This document shows positions 26,518 to 33,511 of a stretch of 33,511 nucleotides of DNA, piece by piece (within the stretch, counting starts at the first letter, position 1; each line of letters opens with the position of its first letter). The stretch is from an uncultured Anaerolineales bacterium. GTDB taxonomy: Bacteria > Chloroflexota > Anaerolineae > Anaerolineales > Villigracilaceae. The notes beneath the pieces are model-generated. The model saw only the letters and a program-made list of their open reading frames with translations. It did not search any database and had not been told where the DNA came from. The stretch is from the NCBI GenBank assembly GCA_903829085.1, contig CAIKOL010000256.1, positions 1-33,511 on the forward strand, written 5' to 3'. The translations under genes and the position numbers were made by a program.

Positions 26518-26880
26518 CTTGGGTCAGGTGAAACAAAAAAACACCTCGAACTTGCTGGTGTTTGGATTCACCAAATTGAGATAAATCGCCGTTATTCATT
26601 TTTCACTTATTGGGATGCTTCCATCGCACCCATCTTCCAGTCCAGGTGCGGGATGTGCTGTGGGGCCTCTCTTGCAACAAATGGGCCTTCATTTGCCAGC
26701 CATGTAGATGCCCTGCGGGGTGCCAATGATGGTACCGTGATCTTCCTGGGGGACGCAGACGGCAACGAGTTGATGCAAATCCAATCCGCTGGATATCATT
26801 CAGCCCAGTTAAGCCCGAAAGAATTGACTGCAGTGAAGAATTGGATAGCGTTCTGGAGCCCTTTAATAATAGATTAAAAT
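26518..26880 (+). pseudogene. remnant of a c-type cytochrome C-terminal domain (CxxCH decayed to CxxCC)
   Basis: Open frame without a good start: ...APIFQSRCGMCCGASLATNGPSFASHVDALRGANDGTVIFLGDADGNELMQIQSAGYHSAQLSPKELTAVKNWIAFW, alignable by eye to the C-terminus of the next gene. Confidence 0.6.
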
Positions 26881-26883
26881 CTC

Positions 26884-26912
26884 TTGAGAAATCAATTAAA
26901 GAAGAGTAAAAT
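26884..26912 (+). promoter_or_regulatory. predicted sigma70-type promoter of the multiheme cytochrome gene
   Basis: TTGAGA-N17-TAAAAT, 49 bp upstream of ATG 26961. Confidence 0.5.
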
Positions 26913-26915
26913 GAT

Positions 26916-26938
26916 AAGGTCTGGTTAATCCAGACCTT
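26916..26938. promoter_or_regulatory. perfect inverted repeat (terminator of the remnant or operator at the TSS)
   Basis: AAGGTCTGG-TTAAT-CCAGACCTT, then GCCATTTTT. Confidence 0.55.
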
Positions 26939-26960
26939 GCCATTTTTGGCGGAGGATACA

Positions 26961-28655
26961 ATGAAGAAATTTGGTAATTGGCTGAAACGTATTTTTTTCC
27001 CACCTGCAACTGCACCTCTTTCCCTCCGCATACTTCCTTATGCAATACTGGCCATCCTGGCGATTGCTGTGTTAATCGGTGGGGTTTATGGTTGGGATTA
27101 CACCAATTCCCCAGGTTTCTGCGGTTACACCTGCCATACCATGCCGCCTCAAAATGCAACCTACCTGAACTCCCCACATTCGAATGTCTATTGCACCGAG
27201 TGTCATATCGGGCGTGGTTTTCTGGGTACCGAACTAAGCCGGAAAACCGAGGATGTTTACGAAATCTATTCATATGTCTTCCATACGTACACCTTTCCCA
27301 TTCAGGCAGCCCGCACACGGCCGGCGCTGCAAACCTGTGAGAAATGCCATCAACCTGAAGCTTTTTCAGCAGATAGCCTGCTGGTCATCAATCATTTCAC
27401 CCCCGATATGAATAACACGCCTTTCAATATTTACCTGGTCATGAAGACCGGAGGTGGTTCCAAGCAGCAAGGACTTGGCTTGGGCATTCACTGGCATATC
27501 ATGTCCAAGGTGGAGTATTACACCACCGATCCGTTGAGCCAGAACATCCCTTACATTCGGGTATATAACGATGATGGCACGATAACCGAATATGTGGATG
27601 CCACGGCAAATTTTGATCCTTCTACCATTAAAGAAAGCGACCTCAAGGTGATGGACTGCATTACCTGCCATAACCGGGTGACGCATGATTTCAAGCCCCC
27701 GGCTGATTCAGTGGATAATGCCATGGCACATGGTCTGATTTCCCCGACCATCCCCGAAATTCGCAAGAAGAGTGTGGAAGTTCTGAGTGTGGCCTATACC
27801 TCCCAGCCGGAGGCGATGTCTGGAATTGCCGGTTTGGGAAACTATTACAAACAATATTATTCCGATTTCTATACCAGTAATTCAGGATTGATTTCTGCCG
27901 CGATTTCTGCTGTTCAGGATATTTACAACCAGACCGTGTTCATCGATCAAAAAGTGGATTGGACCACCCACCCCAACAACCTCGGTCATATCAATTCGGC
28001 AGGCTGTTTCCGCTGCCATGATGGGAAACACCTGGACGCCCAGGACAATGCCGTTCGTTTGGAATGCAATCTCTGCCATTCCATCCCGGTGGTTTCCACT
28101 TCCCAGGACTTTGTAACCAATCTTGAGATCAGTAGTGGACCGGAGCCCAGCTTGCACCTGAATCCCAACTGGATCAGCCTGCACAATAGTGCTATTGATG
28201 CCACGTGTTCTAATTGTCATACTACTGGTGATCCCGGAGGCACTTCCAATACTTCATTCTGTTCGAATAGTGCCTGTCATGGAACGGATTACACATACGC
28301 CGGTTTCGACGCACCCGCCCTACGGAAAATCATCCTGCCTCAATTACCCACCCCGACTCCCGCGGCGACACCAGCCCCGGTCATCGGTGCTCCCACTTAT
28401 GTCGCGAATATTAAACCCATCTTTGATGCAGAATGTATTGTGTGTCATAACACAACATCTTTACTGGGTGGTCTTGATCTGAGTAACTATACCGGCGTTA
28501 TGAAAGGCGGAAAGGATGGTGCTATTGTCAATCCGGGTGATTCGGCGACCAGTTTGATCATAAAAATCCAAAGCGCAGCTCATTTCCATAATGCAACACC
28601 CGAAGAGTTGGTTCTGATCAAGCAATGGATCGATGCTGGTGCATTGGAAAAATAA
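26961..28655 (+). CDS. membrane-anchored multiheme cytochrome c, NapC/NrfH-like N-terminus, about 9 heme motifs
   Basis: N-terminal TM; CGYTCHTM, CTECH, CEKCH, CITCH, CFRCH, CNLCH, CSNCH, CSNSACH, CIVCH; start ATG 26961 after GGAGGATACA, not the track's TTG 26937. Confidence 0.88.
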   Translation: MKKFGNWLKRIFFPPATAPLSLRILPYAILAILAIAVLIGGVYGWDYTNSPGFCGYTCHTMPPQNATYLNSPHSNVYCTECHIGRGFLGTELSRKTEDVYEIYSYVFHTYTFPIQAARTRPALQTCEKCHQPEAFSADSLLVINHFTPDMNNTPFNIYLVMKTGGGSKQQGLGLGIHWHIMSKVEYYTTDPLSQNIPYIRVYNDDGTITEYVDATANFDPSTIKESDLKVMDCITCHNRVTHDFKPPADSVDNAMAHGLISPTIPEIRKKSVEVLSVAYTSQPEAMSGIAGLGNYYKQYYSDFYTSNSGLISAAISAVQDIYNQTVFIDQKVDWTTHPNNLGHINSAGCFRCHDGKHLDAQDNAVRLECNLCHSIPVVSTSQDFVTNLEISSGPEPSLHLNPNWISLHNSAIDATCSNCHTTGDPGGTSNTSFCSNSACHGTDYTYAGFDAPALRKIILPQLPTPTPAATPAPVIGAPTYVANIKPIFDAECIVCHNTTSLLGGLDLSNYTGVMKGGKDGAIVNPGDSATSLIIKIQSAAHFHNATPEELVLIKQWIDAGALEK

Positions 28656-28674
28656 GCAGATGATTTTATACCTC

Positions 28675-28709
28675 AAGAAGGTTGCCTCAGGCGACCTTCT
28701 TGTCTTTTA
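28675..28709 (+). terminator. intrinsic terminator after the multiheme cytochrome
   Basis: CAAGAAGGTTGCC-TCA-GGCGACCTTCTTG then TCTTTT. Confidence 0.8.
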
Positions 28710-28788
28710 AGGGAATAAAGCTTCCCGGGTTTTGGACCAAGAATATCTACAAATTCAAATAGGTGATTCAACAAAACGAACCTGACAG

Positions 28789-28816
28789 TTAAATAGTGAC
28801 ATTTGTCACTATTTAA
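28789..28816. promoter_or_regulatory. 28-bp near-perfect palindrome, operator candidate B1 (contains AGTGA-N6-TCACT)
   Basis: TTAAATAGTGACA-TT-TGTCACTATTTAA, perfect 13-bp arms. Confidence 0.7.
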
Positions 28817-28833
28817 TATGACAATTATTCTGC

Positions 28834-28860
28834 TTGGGGCTAATAGCCCAATGATATACT
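28834..28860 (+). promoter_or_regulatory. inverted-repeat box B2 (TTGGGGCTAATAGCCCAA) followed by a TATACT -10-like element
   Basis: TTGGGG-N6-GCCCAA at 28834-28851; TATACT at 28855-28860. Confidence 0.45.
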
Positions 28861-28983
28861 TCTAATGTAGTATTAATCTTTTGTAGATTGTGCTTAATGA
28901 CACAATAACAGGAGGCGCTCACCCCAAAATAAGCGAACGGTTTTACCTTCCACTATGCCCAAAAATAATTAGGAGAATGAAGA

Positions 28984-30015
28984 ATGTCAATTAAAAAAGG
29001 TTTGTTTATTACTGCTGTCCTGATCGCTGCTGCTTTCATCCTGACAGCCTGTGCCGGTCCTGCTGGCGCTGTCGGTCCTGCTGGCCCTGCTGGTCCCGTT
29101 GGCCCCACCGGACCTGTCGGAGCCGCTGGTACCAATCCGTCTGCAGCCGACCTGACCTGCACCCAATGCCATAACGATACAACCTTGATAACTGGACCGG
29201 AGACTTCCTATTCGACCTCCGTTCATGCGACCGGTATCGCCTTTGGAATTGCAGCTAGCAGATCAACCTGTACTGGCTGTCATACCGGTGTCGGCTTTAG
29301 TGAACGAATCGCGGCTGGGCAAACAAACCCAGACCTGTGGACGACCACATATGCCAATCCGACCCGCATTGATTGCCGTGCCTGCCACCAGGTCCATACC
29401 ACTTACACCAAGGATGACTTTGCCCTGGAAACCACTGCAGCGGTCCCTCTCTATGCCTTTACTGGGGTAACTTTTGACGGTGGCATGGGTAACCTGTGCG
29501 CCAACTGCCACCAGCCCCGTACAGTCATAACTGCCCCCGCAGCCGATGGCACGATCAACGTTAGCAGCACGCACTGGGGCCCCCACCATGGTCCACAGGC
29601 ATCAATGATGCTCGGTGTTGGAGGCGCTGGTACTGTAACAGGCACTCCCAGTCCGCATTATGCAAACGTTCCTGATACCTGTGTTGGATGCCACATGGGT
29701 GGCGATTCCGTTAACCATACATTGGTTCCGAGCGTCACGACTACCTGCGTCACCTGCCATCCCGGAGCCACGGACTACAACATGAATGGCGCACAGACTG
29801 CACTGGAAGCCAAGATCGCGACCCTAAAAGCTGATTTGACGACCGCTGGCTTGCTGGATAAGGATGGTAATATTGTTGTCGGGAATTACCCCGAAGCGAA
29901 AGCCAATGCCCTGTGGAACTATATCCTCGTAGCCATCGAAGACAAGAGCAATGGCGTTCATAACATGCCCTACGCTGAAGCATTGATTGACGACAGCCTG
30001 GCAGCGTTCAAGTAA
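28984..30015 (+). CDS. hexaheme c-type cytochrome lipoprotein with collagen-like linker
   Basis: Lipobox FILTAC; GPAGAVGPAGPAGPVGPTGPVGAAG; CTQCH, CTGCH, CRACH, CANCH, CVGCH, CVTCH. Confidence 0.88.
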   Translation: MSIKKGLFITAVLIAAAFILTACAGPAGAVGPAGPAGPVGPTGPVGAAGTNPSAADLTCTQCHNDTTLITGPETSYSTSVHATGIAFGIAASRSTCTGCHTGVGFSERIAAGQTNPDLWTTTYANPTRIDCRACHQVHTTYTKDDFALETTAAVPLYAFTGVTFDGGMGNLCANCHQPRTVITAPAADGTINVSSTHWGPHHGPQASMMLGVGGAGTVTGTPSPHYANVPDTCVGCHMGGDSVNHTLVPSVTTTCVTCHPGATDYNMNGAQTALEAKIATLKADLTTAGLLDKDGNIVVGNYPEAKANALWNYILVAIEDKSNGVHNMPYAEALIDDSLAAFK

Positions 30016-30043
30016 TTCATTTATTCAAACAAATCGGTAACCG

Positions 30044-30081
30044 ACATGGCCTGTCCTGAAGTGAAGGATGGGCCATGTTTG
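30044..30081 (+). terminator. terminator after the hexaheme cytochrome gene
   Basis: ACATGGCCTGTCC...GGATGGGCCATGT (imperfect) followed by TTTG. Confidence 0.55.
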
Positions 30082-30197
30082 TATTATCGAACAGCCCCTT
30101 GCAGGATGTACTTCTCCCCCGCTTGAAACGATCAACAATGTAACCGCGCCCGCGAAGATTGCTTGACCGGTCACTGGCACCGGGTTCGCAACCTGGC

Positions 30198-31100
30198 CTA
30201 GTCTTCTTTCCGCAAACGCGTCCCACATGTGCGGCAGAACACATCACCCGGCTGGGCGCGCTTGCCGCATTGATAGCAGTACACCTCACCGGTCTCGGCA
30301 ACTTGTTGTGTTTGTACGTGGCGTTTGCGCGCTGCCGGTGAACGACGTGTGCCCCGCTTCCACATGTATGATCCTGCCACAACTCCAACTATGATCAACG
30401 CCGCCCCAATCCCCGCCAATATCCACGGCAAAACACTGCTCATCGTCACCCGCCCGGGCGTGCTCGTCGTGAGTGGCTGCACCGATTGGACCGGGAGTCC
30501 TGTGGTACTTAATGTATCGGTCTCTTTCTGGTAATTGGCGGTCAAAGTGAAAGCTTGTCCCGCTGCCAAAGGCTGAGGCGCGGATTGATAATAAATGAAA
30601 CCATCCTGACCGAGACTGCTTTTTGGGAGCGCAGGATCTGTGACCATATCCGTTGCCCCGACTGGCTGCTGAACAGCGACTTCGAAAGCATCTACAGCGT
30701 AATCCCCGGCCCATTCATAAACAATGTTGCGGGTTGTCCCGTTCTTAACCAGGGCATCATAATATTCCACCTGCACATCCCGCGAATTGGCTGTGATTTT
30801 CAGGGTTGCCCATGTCCCTTCGACACTGCGATCATAAGGAGCATTGATTAATCCGCTTGTCGTGTCAGCTACAGCTACAGCAAAAACTTCGGCCTGGGCA
30901 GGTACCCGTAGGTTCAGGGTTGCCGGAAGGGGTGCATCCACGGACAGGGAAATATGATAAATTATCAGCACGGCTGGCTGGTCATATTCTGGCCAGATTT
31001 CCACGCTTACTGAACTCAGGTTCGTCCCACTCTGTGCCTGGGCAGGGAAGGAAATCCAAAGGGCAACCAGAACAACCAGGATGAGAAGACACTTCCTCAT
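30198..31100 (-). CDS. exported beta-rich protein with TM and C-terminal zinc ribbon
   Basis: Signal peptide MRKCLLILVVLVALWISFPAQAQ; TM WILAGIGAALIIVGVVAGSYMW; YCYQCGKRAQPGDVFCRTCGTRL; start at 31100. Confidence 0.7.
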   Translation of the reverse strand: MRKCLLILVVLVALWISFPAQAQSGTNLSSVSVEIWPEYDQPAVLIIYHISLSVDAPLPATLNLRVPAQAEVFAVAVADTTSGLINAPYDRSVEGTWATLKITANSRDVQVEYYDALVKNGTTRNIVYEWAGDYAVDAFEVAVQQPVGATDMVTDPALPKSSLGQDGFIYYQSAPQPLAAGQAFTLTANYQKETDTLSTTGLPVQSVQPLTTSTPGRVTMSSVLPWILAGIGAALIIVGVVAGSYMWKRGTRRSPAARKRHVQTQQVAETGEVYCYQCGKRAQPGDVFCRTCGTRLRKED

Positions 31101-31128
31101 CAAACACCTCCAATAAAATAAAAATTGT

Positions 31129-32043
31129 CTATATCTTAATCTTACCACCAACAGAAAGCGCATTTACCAGGTGCCAGACTGTCCGGTTGACCGGTACCTG
31201 GATATGTCTTTCCTCTGCCAGCCCTGCAACCGCGCCATTAATTGCATCAATTTCAGTCGGTGCCTCGCGCAGAACATCCTGAAGCATCGAAGATTGGTTC
31301 TCTGCCGTCCGCTGGGCCACATCTTCGGCGGCACGCCCTGCATCCAGAAATGGCAGCCTCACGCCCAGGCTTTCTGCCACCTCAGCGGTTTCGCGTGCCA
31401 GTTCTCCCATCAGTGTCCGGGCGGATGGGTGTTCGAGTATTCCGCCATTTTTTACCCGTAGCAGGGCGGTTAACGGATTAATGGCCGAACTGACCACAAG
31501 TTTGCCCCATACCAGGGATTGAACATCTTCCAAAACGTTAATTTCAAAACCTGCCCGTTGGAGCATCTCCGCCAGCGGGGTCAGGCGCGGATGGGACTCA
31601 AGCGATACCGGCCCCTGCCCGCCCAAGAGGACCAGGCCGGGTGCCAGCAGGGTCGCGCCCAGGGTGGTCACACCCCGGGCAACGCGCCGCACCCCCAGGC
31701 TATCGGCAAGGATTGCATCATTTCCAAGCCCGTTTTGGAGTGTCAAGGCTACCCCATCTTCAGGGAGGCATTCTGCCAGCTGGCGGGCGGCATGCCGCGT
31801 CTGCCAGGCCTTGACCAGTACCAATGCAAAAGGTGCGTATTTACATTCCGCTGGAATGCTTGTTGCGTGAACCTGAAATGTCCGGCCATCCCCATCTATT
31901 TTAGCCCCCTGGTTGCCCAGGGCAGCCAATCCATCCACCCAGGTACCGAGCATTGTTACAGATATGCCAGCCGATGCGAGCCGTGCTGCGAAGAGAGTGG
32001 CCAGCGCGCCGGAACCCACGATCAAGATCGAGTCGCTTTTCAT
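31129..32043 (-). CDS. panE: 2-dehydropantoate 2-reductase
   Basis: ILIVGSGALATLFAARLASAG, LVLVKAWQT, LTLQNGLGND, LVWGKLVVSSAINPLTAL. Confidence 0.85.
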   Translation of the reverse strand: MKSDSILIVGSGALATLFAARLASAGISVTMLGTWVDGLAALGNQGAKIDGDGRTFQVHATSIPAECKYAPFALVLVKAWQTRHAARQLAECLPEDGVALTLQNGLGNDAILADSLGVRRVARGVTTLGATLLAPGLVLLGGQGPVSLESHPRLTPLAEMLQRAGFEINVLEDVQSLVWGKLVVSSAINPLTALLRVKNGGILEHPSARTLMGELARETAEVAESLGVRLPFLDAGRAAEDVAQRTAENQSSMLQDVLREAPTEIDAINGAVAGLAEERHIQVPVNRTVWHLVNALSVGGKIKI

Positions 32044-32058
32044 GTTCTGATTTTCCGG

Positions 32059-32943
32059 CTAACCCTCTAGCTTGTCAATTAATTCTTCCCATTCTTCGTC
32101 GGGCATCTCGACGGTATGTTCCTGAGCCGGAAAATTCCGGTTTTGAACATCAGCGATATATGAAGTAAAAGCTGTCTGCATTGCAGTGTGCAAGTCGGCA
32201 TATTGGCGGACGAATTTAGGCGTGAAGCGGTCAAAAAGACCCAGGATATCATGTGATACCAATACCTGGCCGTCACAGCCTGCGCCTGCCCCGATCCCGA
32301 TGGTGGGGATGGCAAGCCGCTTTGAGATCACCTCCGCCAGGCGCGCCGGCACGGATTCGAGCACCAGGCTGAAACAGCCAGCTTCTTCGAGCAGGAGCGC
32401 ATCTTCGAGCAGCCTCCCTGCGGCAATTGCGGTGCGCCCCTGCGGGCGGAACCCCCCCAGCAGGTTGACCGATTGGGGTGTCAGGCCAAGGTGCCCCATA
32501 ACAGGTATTCCAGCCCCAAGGATGGCGCGGATGGCATCCAGGCGTTCCCGCCCACCCTCTAATTTGACAGCCTCCATACCACCTTGCTGGAGGAATCGCC
32601 CGGCATTTTGGACTGCATCTTCCTTTGATACCTGGTAGGACATGAAAGGCATGTCCCCGATCAACAATGCCGTCCTGGCGCCGCGGGCCACAGCCCGGCA
32701 ATGATGCAGCATCTCCTCCATCGTAACGGGAAGTGTGTTTTCGTAGCCCAGAACCACCATGCCAAGCGAATCACCCACCAGAATGGCATCTATCCCGGCT
32801 TGATCAAGAGCCAGTGCGGTCGGATAGTCATAACCGGTCAAGACTGCGATCGGTTCACCACGTTCCTTCTTTTGTCGGAAAGTCAGCGTGGAAATTTTCT
32901 TCCGGGTGTTCAGTGGGTTGAAATTTGGGGGAAGTGTGGACAT
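32059..32943 (-). CDS. panB: 3-methyl-2-oxobutanoate hydroxymethyltransferase
   Basis: IAVLTGYDYPTALALDQAGIDAILVGDSLGMVVLGYENTLPVTMEEM, GHLGLTPQSVNLLGGFRPQGR, IGIGAGAGCDGQVLVSHDILGLF. Confidence 0.95.
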   Translation of the reverse strand: MSTLPPNFNPLNTRKKISTLTFRQKKERGEPIAVLTGYDYPTALALDQAGIDAILVGDSLGMVVLGYENTLPVTMEEMLHHCRAVARGARTALLIGDMPFMSYQVSKEDAVQNAGRFLQQGGMEAVKLEGGRERLDAIRAILGAGIPVMGHLGLTPQSVNLLGGFRPQGRTAIAAGRLLEDALLLEEAGCFSLVLESVPARLAEVISKRLAIPTIGIGAGAGCDGQVLVSHDILGLFDRFTPKFVRQYADLHTAMQTAFTSYIADVQNRNFPAQEHTVEMPDEEWEELIDKLEG

Positions 32944-33276
32944 GGTACCCTCCTTTCAGGTAGGGGCCGGGGTGGTAGGATTTGTTTGGATTGGAATTGC
33001 ATTTGCCATCGCGTTCCACTGCTGCTGTCTGGATAAGCGTGAGCTAAGGACTGGCTTATATTTCAGCCTTTCAAACAGCTCTGTGTAAATGATACACGTA
33101 GCACAACTATTATTCCACAAAAATAGTACTTCGGCAATCTTCCATCAAGTTTCATTATGTTCTATAATATCGATGGTATCTTTTCAATCGACGTGAGAGG
33201 GAGAGTTACTTTCTACTCCCCGGTCGATCGAGATGATGGATAATTGCACATAAACCGTTAATCACAGGAGGCTTCC

Positions 33277-33492
33277 ATGCGACGGGCTGTTAGTTTCTTC
33301 ATCGGTTCATTAATCGGCGGGATCATTGGTGCGGTGCTGGCTCTACTCTTTGCTCCTTTACCGGGCACAGAACTGCGCGTTCAGATCAATGATCGCACCC
33401 AGGGATTGGCTGCGGATATTCGGCATGCGGCAATTTCAAAACGGATTGAACTGCAGGAGCGGTTGGAAACCTTGCGTTCTCCACGGGTATAA
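33277..33492 (+). CDS. small YtxH-like membrane protein
   Basis: FFIGSLIGGIIGAVLALLFAPLPGTELRVQI; SD AGGAGG upstream. Confidence 0.65.
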   Translation: MRRAVSFFIGSLIGGIIGAVLALLFAPLPGTELRVQINDRTQGLAADIRHAAISKRIELQERLETLRSPRV

Positions 33493-33511
33493 GCCCCTGG
33501 GGAGCCTCAAC

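Noticed and set aside
26937-26960. TTG start for the multiheme cytochrome in the ORF track
   Set aside because: It lies inside the inverted repeat; ATG 26961 follows a good SD (GGAGGATACA) and gives a clean N-terminal anchor.
28953-29162. Minus-strand ORF with its own GPVGPTGPAGPAGP collagen-like peptide
   Set aside because: Artefact: GGNCCN codon pairs read as Gly-Pro on both strands; the plus-strand ORF has signal, lipobox and heme motifs.
1-33511. tRNA, rRNA or known riboswitch
   Set aside because: No cloverleaf, rRNA segment or riboswitch core recognised by eye; tRNAscan-SE and Infernal would be needed to exclude them.

Overview
This looks like a chromosomal segment of a Chloroflexota/Anaerolineae-like bacterium; the assignment is inferred from gene content and style only. 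The centre (about 15.8-26.3 kb, minus strand) is an almost complete System I cytochrome c maturation locus: ccmE-ccmF-ccmH-ccmG/resA-CcmI-like zinc-ribbon protein-lipoprotein-ccmA-ccmB-ccmC-ccmD. The ccmD-like ORF is missing from the ORF track. A NarL-type histidine kinase/response regulator pair precedes the locus. Divergent from it are two multiheme c-type cytochrome genes: a NapC/NrfH-like membrane-anchored cytochrome with about 9 heme motifs, two of them non-canonical (CX3CH and CX4CH), and a hexaheme lipoprotein with a collagen-like GXY linker directly after the lipobox Cys. The other genes are a GH25-like lysozyme, a PD40/TolB-like lipoprotein, AMMECR1, a tandem ThyX-like protein with split active-site motifs, an immune-inhibitor-A-like metallopeptidase, a cupin, Lpd, a LarA family protein, a chagasin-like inhibitor, an SLT-like exported protein, PanE, PanB and a YtxH-like protein. 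The most interesting non-coding signals are (i) a 116-bp MITE-like palindrome with 14-bp perfect TIRs and 8-bp direct repeats (11993-12124); (ii) a shared pair of inverted-repeat boxes, GTGA-N6-TCAC plus TTGGGG-N6-RCCCAA, upstream of both cytochrome regions; (iii) a decayed cytochrome remnant (CxxCC instead of CxxCH) at 26518-26880. No CRISPR array, rRNA or tRNA was recognised. All assignments come from reading the sequence; no database search was run.
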